NCBI RefSeq assembly: GCF_019668465.1
Contig: NZ_AP024828.1
Location: 248,001 to 312,000 of the forward strand
Direction: 5' to 3'
Length of the DNA: 64,000 bases
Source: Mycobacterium senriense
Lineage (GTDB): Bacteria > Actinomycetota > Actinomycetes > Mycobacteriales > Mycobacteriaceae
Part shown: piece by piece, positions 1 through 9,878 of the stretch
Position numbering within the stretch: the first letter of the stretch is position 1
Layout of the letters: every line of letters begins with the position of its first letter
The notes under the pieces: model-generated
Database searches by the model: none
Told to the model about the DNA's origin: nothing
Seen by the model: only the letters and a program-made list of their open reading frames with translations
Program-made: the position numbers and the translations under genes

Positions 1-967
1 CTCCGGCGCCGGCGCCGGTCCGCGGCACCGGCAGGCGGTGCAACAACTCAGCGATCACATCGGCGCCCTGGATCTTTCGCACCCACATTTCGGGGCGCAA
101 GGTGATTCGGTGCGAGACCGCCGCGATGGCGAGCGCCTTCACATCCTCGGGAATGACGTAGTCGCGGCCGAGCAGCAACGCGCGGGCGCGGGCGAGTTGC
201 ACCAGGTCGAGTTCGGCGCGCGGGCTGGCGCCCACCGCAACCTGGGGATGGTGTCGCGTCGCATTGGCCAGCGACACCACGTAGTGCAGGACGTCTTCGT
301 GCACGGTCACCTGCTCGACCGATTCGCGCATGGCCAGCAGGTCATGCGCGTCCACCACCCGGTTGACCGTCGGTTCGGCCGAGCCGCGTTCGAGGCGGCG
401 GCGCAGCATCGAGGTCTCGTCCTGCTCGCTGAGATACCGCAATTCCAGCCGGATCGCGAATCGATCGAGTTGCGCCTCGGGCAGTGGATACGTGCCCTCG
501 TACTCGATCGGGTTATCGGTGGCCAGGACGATGAAAGGCTTTGGTAGCTGGTGTGTTTCGCCGTCGATGCTGACCTGGCCTTCGGCCATCGCCTCCAGCA
601 GCGCTGCTTGGGTTTTCGGCGGTGTGCGGTTGATCTCGTCGGCCAGCAGCAAGTTGGTGAAGATGGGGCCGGGCCGGAACGCGAAGCGGCCGGACTGCAT
701 GTCGTAGATCGTCGAGCCGAGCAGGTCCGCCGGCAACAGATCGGGCGTGAACTGCACCCGGGTGAATTGCAGCCCCAGCGCGGCGGCAAAGGATCTCGCG
801 ATCAGTGTCTTGCCCAGGCCGGGCAGGTCTTCGATGAGGATGTGGCCGCGCGCGAGGACCGTGGTGAGGATAAGCCGTAGCGCGGAGCGCTTTCCCACCA
901 CCACGCGTTCTATCTCGTCGAGAATCGCTTCGCAGTGTGCGGTCGTGGTTGCGGCCGGCAGCGTCAT
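1..967 (-). CDS. moxR3: MoxR-family AAA+ ATPase, 3' end cut by the window edge
   Basis: MoxR ATPases are cytoplasmic AAA+ chaperones, usually encoded next to DUF58/VWA proteins and thought to help mature or activate partner complexes. The 322 codons present read from ATG 967 to the window edge without a stop. Walker A is at residues 47-54 (DLPGLGKT) and Walker B at 106-111 (LLLADE) followed by INR; the helical lid follows in the C-terminal third. The canonical P-loop lead-in is EDVPGVGKT, so the Leu substitutions are mild. It starts 19 nt after the preceding gene and is the third gene of a minus-strand operon with two membrane proteins, matching Rv3166c-Rv3165c-Rv3164c. The family is clear; the moxR3 name rests on gene order and remembered similarity. 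Confidence 0.9.
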   Translation of the reverse strand, partial: MTLPAATTTAHCEAILDEIERVVVGKRSALRLILTTVLARGHILIEDLPGLGKTLIARSFAAALGLQFTRVQFTPDLLPADLLGSTIYDMQSGRFAFRPGPIFTNLLLADEINRTPPKTQAALLEAMAEGQVSIDGETHQLPKPFIVLATDNPIEYEGTYPLPEAQLDRFAIRLELRYLSEQDETSMLRRRLERGSAEPTVNRVVDAHDLLAMRESVEQVTVHEDVLHYVVSLANATRHHPQVAVGASPRAELDLVQLARARALLLGRDYVIPEDVKALAIAAVSHRITLRPEMWVRKIQGADVIAELLHRLPVPRTGAGAG

Positions 968-986
968 GTTGGGATCGCGCCTCCTG

Positions 987-1469
987 TCATACCTGCTCCA
1001 GCTTCAGCAGAATCTCTTCCAGCGCGGCACGACCCGGACCGGGTTCGCGGTCACCGCTGCGCCTGACGTTGTTGGGATTCACCCATTCCCACAGTTCCGC
1101 ACCGAAAAGCATACGTCCGGTCGCGTGGAAGGCCGTCGGGTCTTTGGATTGTCTTTGGCCAGTTGTCATCTCGTAACGACGCGCGAGCATCGGGCGCAGA
1201 TGGCGGTCCCAGTCGGCCCTGGTGGCCTCCGACCACCGGATCGTCGTCTCGGTGGCGGAAAGCCAGCGGCGCAACGAATCCCCGAGCTCGTCGGCGCCCG
1301 GCTCCCCTTCCGCATCGAAGCCGCGCGCCAGGGCTCGACGGAGGCTGAGCAACACGATGGCCAGCCCGGCGCCGGCGGCCGCCAACACCCATCGTCGATC
1401 GTGCTGCGTCAGTGCCAACAGTTCTGTGCCGATGATGAGGCAAACGCCCAGCGAAACAATCTTTTTCAT
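987..1469 (-). CDS. Small membrane protein, Rv3165c-like
   Basis: This 160-residue protein has two N-terminal hydrophobic segments (about residues 4-20 and 27-43) followed by a soluble, charged cytoplasmic-type region with no recognised catalytic motif. It lies between the DUF4129 protein gene, with which it overlaps by 4 nt (ATGA), and moxR3. Its length equals what I recall for M. tuberculosis Rv3165c. Overlap and position imply it is made with, and works with, the MoxR/DUF4129 system, perhaps as a membrane anchor or substrate. That role is inferred from context only. Confidence 0.8.
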   Translation of the reverse strand: MKKIVSLGVCLIIGTELLALTQHDRRWVLAAAGAGLAIVLLSLRRALARGFDAEGEPGADELGDSLRRWLSATETTIRWSEATRADWDRHLRPMLARRYEMTTGQRQSKDPTAFHATGRMLFGAELWEWVNPNNVRRSGDREPGPGRAALEEILLKLEQV

Positions 1470-2476
1470 GCGGCGCTCCGGGAGCCCAGCTCGTCGAGGA
1501 CCAGTCGGAGCACGCCCACCGCGGTGTCGCGGTGGCCCTCGTTCATCACGTGGGGGCTGAACCGCGCCTCGGCGAACAGATTCACCAATTGGACGGCGTT
1601 GTCGGCATGCAGCGCATGGTGTTCGACCGCGCGGGCCAGCACCTCGGTCGGGGTGTCGAATTCCTGGGGAACCGCGCCGGGAACATGTGCGAGTTCGCGT
1701 TCCATCGCGGCATAGCAGGCGATGATCGCCTCGCGCGGTTCACGGCTCAGGTCTGTCATCTCGGCCAGTCCACGTTCGGCGGCTCGCGCCAGCGACTCCG
1801 AACGCGGCGCGGGCGCCGGGGATTCCGCCGGCTCGCCGGCGTTGGCGGGAGCCGCCGGACGCCAGCGCCGCCGAGCCGAGGCGACCGTCCCGGCGACGAA
1901 CATCACCAACATGGCGACCGTGCAGGCCAGGAGGATCCCCAGCAGGTTCTGAGAGCCGTCGCGAGCACGGTGCGGATGCTGCTGGGGCGGCGGCTGTGCG
2001 GGCGGGTGCGTCGACGCTGCCGCCCCACTATCGGGCGATTGTGGGGCGGGGGGAGCGATACCGTGGCCCAGAAATCGGGCCAGCAGCATCGCGATCAGCA
2101 GCCAGGCCGTGATCACGGCCATCCCGATCAACAACACGCGCCAGCTCGGTCGTCCCTTACCGGTGCCGAGCATTTCTGACAGGGCACCCGTAGTCGGCGC
2201 GGGAGCCCGGGGGTCTCGCAACCGCGCGACCACGGCGACGGCGATCAGCGCGAGGGTCACCGTGAGAATCGCTACCACGAACGTCAGCGCCGCCCGACCC
2301 CCCGACTCGCTGCGCATCGCATCGTGGCGGGCGGGGAGGTAGCCGCGCAGGGCGGCAGCGACCACGAGCAGCAGAACGATCAGGGCTACGACTCGCCCTG
2401 TCGGCTTGTCCATACCAGGCATTGGCACACCACTCGATTGGTTGCCTGCCGCCGTCGCGGCACTGACTTTCCTCAT
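1466..2476 (-). CDS. DUF4129-type membrane protein, Rv3166c-like
   Basis: This membrane protein of about 336 residues has hydrophobic segments near residues 28-46, 62-84, 114-134 and 177-199. A Pro/His/Gln-rich linker (about 143-172) lies before the last segment. The C-terminal soluble region, with a helical core around EPREAIIACYAAMERELA, resembles DUF4129, which is commonly encoded with MoxR ATPases and transglutaminase-like proteins. It is the first gene of the three-gene moxR3 operon and its stop overlaps the next start. An in-frame ATG at 2413 (residue 22) sits just before the first membrane segment and could be the true start; neither ATG has a strong ribosome-binding site. Function is unknown. 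Confidence 0.8.
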   Translation of the reverse strand: MRKVSAATAAGNQSSGVPMPGMDKPTGRVVALIVLLLVVAAALRGYLPARHDAMRSESGGRAALTFVVAILTVTLALIAVAVVARLRDPRAPAPTTGALSEMLGTGKGRPSWRVLLIGMAVITAWLLIAMLLARFLGHGIAPPAPQSPDSGAAASTHPPAQPPPQQHPHRARDGSQNLLGILLACTVAMLVMFVAGTVASARRRWRPAAPANAGEPAESPAPAPRSESLARAAERGLAEMTDLSREPREAIIACYAAMERELAHVPGAVPQEFDTPTEVLARAVEHHALHADNAVQLVNLFAEARFSPHVMNEGHRDTAVGVLRLVLDELGSRSAA

Positions 2477-2643
2477 ACTTGCACGTCAGGCCGCCCTAGG
2501 GCCAGGACCGGCGTTCCTGCTGATCCACAGCCGCGATTCGTCCACATATTTCCCTTGCCCGCGTGAACGCGGACGCGTGTTCCAGCACCGCAACCGAATA
2601 TCTGGGACTCACCGGACACCCCCGGCCGTGGGACACTCAGCGG

Positions 2644-3249
2644 GTGCCGCCCTATCGCGACGTCGGCGCGTTCAACGACCGCGCGACCGGCTACGACGGC
2701 GGCTGGCGAGGCCGGCTGCATCACACGATCTCCGACCGCACCGCCGATCTGGTCATGCGGACGGCGACGTCCGCCGACACCATCCTCGACGTGGGGTGTG
2801 GCACCGGTTATTTGCTGCATGTGCTGGCCGACCGCTATCCGGACGCGGAGCGGCTGGCCGGGATCGACGCGGCACCGCAGATGGTCGACGTCGCGCGATC
2901 GGTTGCGCGCGACGACCGGTTGACCTTCACGCACGGGGTCGCGGAGGAGCTCGGCTACCCCGACCATACCTTCGACCTGATCGTGAGCACGACGTCATTC
3001 GACCACTGGTCCGATCAGCAAGCGGGCCTGGTCGAGTGCGCTCGAGTGCTGCGGCCCGGCGGGCGGCTGGTGCTGGTCGATCAGCTGTCGCGGTGGCTGG
3101 TGCCGACGCTGGCCGGTAGTCGACGGGGCAAAGCCCGCACCCCTGGCCGCGCCGAGCGGCTGCTGACGCAGGCGGGATTTCGGTCCCTGCAATGGCACAG
3201 GGTGCACGCAGTCATCATCAACGCGGTGACCGCGATCGCGCCCGTCTAG
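2644..3249 (+). CDS. Class I SAM-dependent methyltransferase
   Basis: The SAM-binding motif ILDVGCGTGYLL lies about 45 residues from the chosen GTG start. It is followed by an acidic post-II motif (GIDAAPQMVD) and FDLIVSTTSFDHW, the usual UbiE/type-11 order. The 201-residue length fits a minimal class I methyltransferase; the substrate cannot be told. An in-frame GTG at 2563 would add 27 low-complexity residues that do not look like a folded N-terminus, so 2644 is preferred. It is divergent from the moxR3 operon, and its last 4 nt overlap the convergent SDR gene. M. tuberculosis has no gene at this point of the block as I recall, so this is accessory. Confidence 0.8.
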   Translation: MPPYRDVGAFNDRATGYDGGWRGRLHHTISDRTADLVMRTATSADTILDVGCGTGYLLHVLADRYPDAERLAGIDAAPQMVDVARSVARDDRLTFTHGVAEELGYPDHTFDLIVSTTSFDHWSDQQAGLVECARVLRPGGRLVLVDQLSRWLVPTLAGSRRGKARTPGRAERLLTQAGFRSLQWHRVHAVIINAVTAIAPV

Positions 3250-4166
3250 TCCACCGCGAAGGGCCGGAAGCTGCCGTCGAGCACCTGAAGGTGACCGATG
3301 GTGCGCCCCGTGACCTTGACGGGGTCGACCAGGACCAATTCGACCGCGGCGCGGGCGAATTCGTCCTCCGACGCGGTCTCATCGAAGTTGCGGGCATAGT
3401 ACGAGAGCCCGGGCGTGAGAATCGCTTTGGACGGCGACAGCGCGTTGACCGCGATGTTGTGGTCGGTGAGATCGTAGGCCGCGCACTGGGTGAGGTGCTC
3501 GAGCGCCGCCTTGGATCCGCCGTAGCCGGGCAGCACCCCGCCGCTGCGGTCGGCGTACGGGCCGTCGCCGGGCAGTCGCGACGCGACCGAGGTGATGTTG
3601 ACGATCGAGCCGCCGCCGGCCTCGATCATGTCGGGGCACACCATCTGCATCAGCTCGTAGGCCGCGAACACCGCGATGTCGAAGTGCCGGCGATACGCGT
3701 GCAGCGGCGTGCTGACGAACCCCGGCCAGCCGGGTTTGGCGGCCCCAGCTTTGCCGGCCGCGCCCGCAGGCTTGACACCCGCGCCCGCGGGCTTACCGGC
3801 ATCCTTGGCGGCCCTGTCACCCGACTGGGCACCGGGCGCCGGTGGCCGTCCCGGCGCGGTGAAGGCCGCATTGTTGATCAGAATCCCGATGGGGCCCAAT
3901 GCCTCTCGCGCCGAATCCACCAGCCGGGCGATCTGATCGCGGTCGGTCAGATCGGCGCGGACCGCAACGGCACGGCCGCCCGCCGCCTCGATGTCGGCGA
4001 CCGTCTCGCCGATGGTTCCCGGTAACCGGTCGTCCCATACTTCTTCGGTACGCCCGGCAACCGCCACCGCGGCACCCTCGGCCGCCAGCGCCAGCGCGAT
4101 CGCGCGGCCCAGGCCGCGGCTGGCGCCGGTGACGATCGCGGCCCGGCCCGCAAGCCGTCCCGTCAT
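3246..4166 (-). CDS. SDR-family oxidoreductase with an Ala/Pro/Gly/Lys-rich insertion
   Basis: This is a classical short-chain dehydrogenase: the NAD(P)-binding TGASRGLG is at residues 13-20, NNAA at 98-101, the catalytic Ser near 193 (NITSVAS), and Y215-x3-K219 in GYGGSK. Unlike ordinary SDRs of about 250 residues it has 306, because residues about 104-148, right after the NNAA strand, are a low-complexity Ala/Gly/Pro/Lys stretch. ATG 4166 overlaps the TetR stop by 4 nt, so the two genes are translationally coupled and probably repressed by the same TetR. The insertion keeps frame and leaves all catalytic residues intact, so the enzyme is probably active. Substrate unknown. Confidence 0.88.
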   Translation of the reverse strand: MTGRLAGRAAIVTGASRGLGRAIALALAAEGAAVAVAGRTEEVWDDRLPGTIGETVADIEAAGGRAVAVRADLTDRDQIARLVDSAREALGPIGILINNAAFTAPGRPPAPGAQSGDRAAKDAGKPAGAGVKPAGAAGKAGAAKPGWPGFVSTPLHAYRRHFDIAVFAAYELMQMVCPDMIEAGGGSIVNITSVASRLPGDGPYADRSGGVLPGYGGSKAALEHLTQCAAYDLTDHNIAVNALSPSKAILTPGLSYYARNFDETASEDEFARAAVELVLVDPVKVTGRTIGHLQVLDGSFRPFAVD

Positions 4167-4765
4167 CGCCGCACCCCGTGCACGACGATCGCCGTGGTCT
4201 GCTCGACCCACGCATCGTCGAGCTCTTCTTCCGGACGCAGCAGCATCCGCAGCATCGTCGCTCCCCCGATCAACTCGATCAATCGGTCCGGATCCACATC
4301 GGGATGGGCTTCGCCCCGGTCAACCGCCTCGCGCAGCCGGACCCGCACCGCGGTGAACAGGTCCACGAACCGCGCCATCACCCGGGCATTAAGCGCGGGG
4401 TCGGCCGTCATGTCGGCGACCAGACCGGGCAGTGCGGCGCGCACTACCGGGGTGGTGAACACATCGCGGGTGGCCTCGATCATCATCCGCATGTCGGCGG
4501 CGATATCCCCGGCCGGCGACTCCAGCGCGGTCGGTGTTGTCGGGAAGGCGGCCTCGTGCACCAGTTCGGCCTTGCTCGACCACCGCCGGTACAACGCGGA
4601 TTTCGTGGTGCCGGCGCGCTCGGCAACCGCGGCCAAACTGATGTTGGAATAGCCTGTTTGGACAAGCAGTTCCGCGGTCGCCGAGAGGATCGCCGAGTCG
4701 ATACGGGGATCGCGCGGGCGGCCGGCGCCGGAGGCCTTGTCAAGGCCGGACGGGTCTGCTTTCAT
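4163..4765 (-). CDS. TetR-family transcriptional repressor, Rv3167c-like
   Basis: This 200-residue TetR regulator has its helix-turn-helix near residues 40-62 (ISLAAVAERAGTTKSALYRR) and a C-terminal domain of the TetR_C_16-like type. It is divergent from the APH-like gene, with a 46-nt gap that carries an imperfect palindrome, and is translationally coupled to the downstream SDR. Rv3167c holds the same position in M. tuberculosis, where it has been linked to control of neighbouring genes and surface lipids. Autorepression and repression of the divergent Rv3168/Rv3169-type operon are the natural inference. Confidence 0.9.
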   Translation of the reverse strand: MKADPSGLDKASGAGRPRDPRIDSAILSATAELLVQTGYSNISLAAVAERAGTTKSALYRRWSSKAELVHEAAFPTTPTALESPAGDIAADMRMMIEATRDVFTTPVVRAALPGLVADMTADPALNARVMARFVDLFTAVRVRLREAVDRGEAHPDVDPDRLIELIGGATMLRMLLRPEEELDDAWVEQTTAIVVHGVRR

Positions 4766-4766
4766 A

Positions 4767-4785
4767 ACGCTACCTACCGTATCGT
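4767..4785. promoter_or_regulatory. Candidate TetR operator between divergent genes
   Basis: A 19-bp imperfect palindrome, ACGnTACnnnnnGTAnCGT, lies in the 46-nt gap between the tetR and APH-like start codons. TetR dimers typically bind such a site between divergent genes, where one operator can block both promoters. Seen directly; binding is inferred. Confidence 0.55.
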
Positions 4786-4787
4786 AA

Positions 4788-5947
<1,160 letters not shown>

Positions 5948-5948
<1 letters not shown>

Positions 5949-7063
5949 TGCTCGGACCACTCGACGAGTTCCCGGTACACCAGATTCCCCAGCCGATCGC
6001 GTGGCCGGGCCCATCGGACCGCAACTTCTACGACCGCTCCTACTTCAACGCCCACGACCGCACCGGGAACATCTTCGTGATCAGCGGCATCGGGTACTAC
6101 CCCAACCTCGGGGTCAAGGATGCGTTCCTGCTCATCAGGCGCGGGGACACCCAGACCGCCGTGCACGTTTCGGACGCCATCGACCAGGACCGGCTCAACC
6201 AGAACGTCAACGGCTACCGCGTCGAGGTCATCGAACCGCTGCGCCAGCTGCGCGTCGTCCTCGACGAAACCGAAGGCATCGCAGCAGATCTCACCTGGAA
6301 AGGGCTGTTCGACGTCGTCCAGGAACAGCCGCACATCCTGCGGGCGGGCAACCGGGTGACGCTGGACGCGCAGCGTTTTGCCCAGCTGGGCAGCTGGAGC
6401 GGACACCTCGTCATCGACGGCGAGGAAATCACCGTCGACCCCAACACCTGGCTGGGCAGCCGCGACCGGTCCTGGGGCATCCGCCCGATCGGCGAGGCTG
6501 AGCCCCCGGGACGGCCCGCCGACCCGCCCTTCGAGGGCATGTGGTGGCTGTACGTGCCCATGGCCTTCGACGATTTCGCGATCGTACTGATCATCCAGGA
6601 GGAGCCCGACGGGTTCCGGTCGCTCAACGACTGCACCCGAATCTGGCGCGACGGCCGCGTCGAGCAGCTGGGCTGGCCGCGGGTCAAGATCCACTACCGC
6701 TCCGGCACCCGCATCCCGACCGGCGCGACGATCGACGCCACCGCCCCCGACGGCACCCCGGTGCACTTCGACGTCGAGTCCAAGCTGCCGGTGCCCATTC
6801 ACGTCGGCGGCGGCTACGGCGGCGACTCCGACTGGATCCACGGCATGTGGAAGGGCGAGAAGTTCGCCGAGCGCCTGACCTACGACATGACCGACCCGGC
6901 CATCATCGGCCGGGCCGGGTTCGGTGTGATCGACCACGTCGGCCGCGCGGTCTGCCGCGACGGCGACGGCGAGCCGGTCGAGGGCTGGGGCCTCTACGAG
7001 CACGGCGCGCTGGGCCGACACGACCCGTCCGGGTTCAAGGATTGGCTGACGGTCGCGCCGTAG
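5948..7063 (+). CDS. Conserved protein of unknown function, Rv3169-like
   Basis: This 371-residue soluble protein has no signal peptide or membrane segment. It is rich in beta strands and aromatic residues (GYYPNLGVKDAF, GMWWLYVPMAFDDF, GGYGGDSDWIHGMWKG), suggesting a two-lobed beta-barrel or lipocalin-like fold similar to hydroxyneurosporene-synthase/AttH-type proteins. It follows the APH-like gene with a 1-nt overlap and lies under the same candidate TetR operator. In M. tuberculosis Rv3168 and Rv3169 are likewise adjacent. Function unknown; the fold comparison is an impression from the sequence. Confidence 0.82.
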
Positions 7064-7064
7064 T

Positions 7065-8432
7065 TCAGCGGCGGTACTTCGCGCCGGGGTGGTCGGCCGG
7101 CAGTAGCGGCCCGGGGGCGCCCAGCCGTTGGCGCAGGGTGCAGCGCGGCTGCTCCCCGAGTACCCGTCCCCGCCGGCGCAGCTCGGGGACAACGAATTTC
7201 GCGAAATCGACGAAGGTACCCGGGGTCGTCACGTAGGCCAGATTGAACCCGTCGACGTCGGCCTCGTCGACCCACCGCTCCAATTCGTCAGCCACCTCGG
7301 CCGGCGAACCCACCAGCACTGGCCCGCGGCCGCCGATGCCGATCTCGTAGGCCAGCTCCCGCACGGTCCACGACCGCTCCGGCGCGGCGGTGGTGAACGA
7401 CGCCAGCGCCGAGCGGTTGGCATCGGTCTCGACATATGTCAGCGGATCGTCGGGGTCGAACTCGGCCAGGTCGACCCCGGTCCACCCGCCGAACAGGGCG
7501 AGCGCGCCGGCCGGGCTGACGAACCGCCGGTAGTCCCGCAGCTTGGCGACGGCCTCGTCGCGCGTCTCGCCGACCACCGGGGTCACCATGGTGAACACCT
7601 TGATGGCACGGGGGTCCCGACCCAGCTCGGCGGCGGCCGCGCGCAGCGCCCCCACCGGGCCGGACACGACCTGCGGCGTCGGCCCCGAGACGAAGACCGC
7701 CTCGGCGTGTGCCGCGGCGAACCGGACACCCCGCGGCGACGCCCCGGCCTGGAACAGCACCGGAGTGCGTTGTGGCGACGGTTCACACAGGAACGGGCCG
7801 GGCACCGAGAAATAGCGGCCCTTGTGCTCGATGTCGTGCACCTTGGCCGGGTCGGTGAACACGCCCCGCTGCGCGTCGCGCACCACGGCGTCGGCCTCCC
7901 ACGAGCCCTCCCACAGCTTGTAGCAGACCTCGAGGTACTCGTCGGCGATCTCGTAACGCCGGTCGTGCGGGATCTGGGCATCAAATCCCAAATTCTTTGC
8001 GGCACTGTCTAAATAGGACGTGACGATGTTCCATGCCACCCGGCCGCCGGTAAGGTGGTCCAGTGTCGAGAGCCTGCGCGCCAGCGCGTACGGCTGCTCG
8101 TAGGTCAGCGACAAAGTGATGCCGAAGCCCAGCCGCTCGGTCACCGCCGCCATCGCCGAGACTGCGGCGGTCGGGTCGTTGACCGGGAACTGGGCGGCGT
8201 CGGCGACCGCCGCGTCGCGCGACGCCCCGTACACGTCGTAGACCCCGAGGACGTCGGCGAGGAACAGCGCGTCGAACCCGCCGGCCTCCAGGATGCGGGC
8301 CAACTCGGTCCAGTAGCCCAGTTCCCGGTAGCGGTAGCCCTGGTCATCGGGGTGGCGCCACAGTCCCGCGGACTGATGCCCGACGCAGGCCATGTCGAAG
8401 GCGTTGAGAAAGATCCTTCGCGGTGCACTCAT
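7065..8432 (-). CDS. FMN-dependent monooxygenase, NtaA/SnaA/DszA family
   Basis: This LLM-class flavin monooxygenase of 455 residues shows the NtaA/DszA signature: an N-terminal LNAFDM, DALFLADVLGVYD, SLTYEQPYALARRLSTLDH, GRVAWNIVTS and the late QAGASPRG. Family members use FMNH2 supplied by a separate reductase to oxidise small carbon, nitrogen or sulfur compounds. It starts within the last 4 nt of the upstream MHS transporter gene (ATGA), implying that the transporter imports its substrate. The pair is an accessory insertion between the Rv3169-like and aofH-like genes. No flavin reductase is adjacent. Confidence 0.88.
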   Translation of the reverse strand: MSAPRRIFLNAFDMACVGHQSAGLWRHPDDQGYRYRELGYWTELARILEAGGFDALFLADVLGVYDVYGASRDAAVADAAQFPVNDPTAAVSAMAAVTERLGFGITLSLTYEQPYALARRLSTLDHLTGGRVAWNIVTSYLDSAAKNLGFDAQIPHDRRYEIADEYLEVCYKLWEGSWEADAVVRDAQRGVFTDPAKVHDIEHKGRYFSVPGPFLCEPSPQRTPVLFQAGASPRGVRFAAAHAEAVFVSGPTPQVVSGPVGALRAAAAELGRDPRAIKVFTMVTPVVGETRDEAVAKLRDYRRFVSPAGALALFGGWTGVDLAEFDPDDPLTYVETDANRSALASFTTAAPERSWTVRELAYEIGIGGRGPVLVGSPAEVADELERWVDEADVDGFNLAYVTTPGTFVDFAKFVVPELRRRGRVLGEQPRCTLRQRLGAPGPLLPADHPGAKYRR

Positions 8433-9745
8433 CCGAGATGATCCTCACGTGTCTCGCCCGCCGCGTACGCGGCGGCGGCTGTGATCGCCGCCAGCACCGC
8501 GAAGTAGCCCACGATCAGCCACGGCCGGCCGCCCCCGACCACCAATAACGACGCGGCTATCAACGGCGCGAACCCCCCCGAGAGCACCGCGCCGATCTGA
8601 TAGCCCAACGATGCGCCGCTGTAGCGCACCCGGGTGTCGAAGAGTTCGGCGAACCAGGCCGCCTGGGGCCCGTACATGGCGTCGTGAACGACGTTGATGC
8701 CGAACACGATTGACAGCACCACCCACAGCACCGACCCGCTGCCGGCGGCCACGAAGAACAACACCAGGGCAACGACTCCGGCCACCGCGCCGAACAGGTA
8801 CGGTGGCCGCCGTCCCACCCGATCCGACAGCAACGCCCAGCCCGGTGTGCTCAGGAACCCCAGGGCCGACGACACCAGCACCGCGACCAGACCCACCGAG
8901 CTGCCCTTGCCGAAGTAATCCTGCAGATAGGTAAGTGAATACGTCGTCAGCAACACGAAAAGCCCGATCTGCGACAGTCGCAACCCGGTGGTGATGGCAA
9001 CGTTGCGCGAATCGGTGCGCAGCACTTCGACTATCGGCAGCCGGGCCAGCTCGTCACGCGCCTTGACCCGGTCGAAGATCTCGGCGTCGGTCAGCCTGAG
9101 CCGGACGAACAGGCCTATTCCTACCAGAAAGACGCTGAGCAGGAACGGGATTCGCCATCCGTATACCAGGAACGCGGTGGGTCCGGTGGCCCCGCGGGCG
9201 AGAAAGAACACCGAGGTCGCCAGCAGCATGCCGGCCGGCGATCCCAGCTGCGTGAAGCTGCCGAACAATCCGCGACGATCGGGCGGTGCATGCTCCACCG
9301 AGAGTACCGCGGCGCCACCCCATTCGGCGCCCACGGCGAGACCCTGCAGCACACGCAGCGACGCCAGCAGGGCCGGCGCCGGCAGCCCTGCCTCGGCATA
9401 AGTCGGCAACACTCCGATCAAGGTGGTGACCAACCCCATCACGACCAACGCGCCCACCAGAACCGCTTTACGGCCCAACCGGTCGCCGAAGTGCCCGGAC
9501 AGCACCGCGCCAAGGGGTCGGGCCCCGAATCCGGCGGCATAGGTGGCGAACGCGGCCAACGTCCCCGCGGTCGGTGAGATGTTGGGGAAGAAAAGCGGTT
9601 TGAAGACCAGCGCAGACGCGGTCGCGTACAGGTAGAAGTCATACCACTCGATGGTGGTCCCGATCATGCTGCCCAGAGCCACGGTTCGCAGGTGGGGTGT
9701 GCTGCCGGCGACCGGCGCCGGACCGGCAAAACTGGTGGAAATCAC
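8429..9745 (-). CDS. MFS transporter, metabolite:H+ symporter (MHS) type
   Basis: This 438-residue, 12-helix major facilitator begins with SMIGTTIEWYDFYLY, the hallmark first helix of the MHS subfamily (ProP, ShiA, KgtP). It has the loop 2-3 motif GDRLGRKAVL and the repeat-two motif SDRVGRRPP. MHS proteins import organic acids, osmolytes or aromatic acids with protons. The start is GTG 9745. Its stop overlaps the start of the flavin monooxygenase, so the two form a transport-plus-oxidation operon. Substrate unknown. Confidence 0.88.
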   Translation of the reverse strand: MISTSFAGPAPVAGSTPHLRTVALGSMIGTTIEWYDFYLYATASALVFKPLFFPNISPTAGTLAAFATYAAGFGARPLGAVLSGHFGDRLGRKAVLVGALVVMGLVTTLIGVLPTYAEAGLPAPALLASLRVLQGLAVGAEWGGAAVLSVEHAPPDRRGLFGSFTQLGSPAGMLLATSVFFLARGATGPTAFLVYGWRIPFLLSVFLVGIGLFVRLRLTDAEIFDRVKARDELARLPIVEVLRTDSRNVAITTGLRLSQIGLFVLLTTYSLTYLQDYFGKGSSVGLVAVLVSSALGFLSTPGWALLSDRVGRRPPYLFGAVAGVVALVLFFVAAGSGSVLWVVLSIVFGINVVHDAMYGPQAAWFAELFDTRVRYSGASLGYQIGAVLSGGFAPLIAASLLVVGGGRPWLIVGYFAVLAAITAAAAYAAGETREDHLG

Positions 9746-9878
9746 GTGGTCGCAGCGTAATTAACATGCCCGGGTCGGCATACGTTTGCCATCGCGGTGA
9801 TGCGAAACGCCCAGCGATTCGGCAGTCAGCTTGCAGAAATTGCCGTGAAAACCGGGGAAATGCGGTTCACTGGACCGC

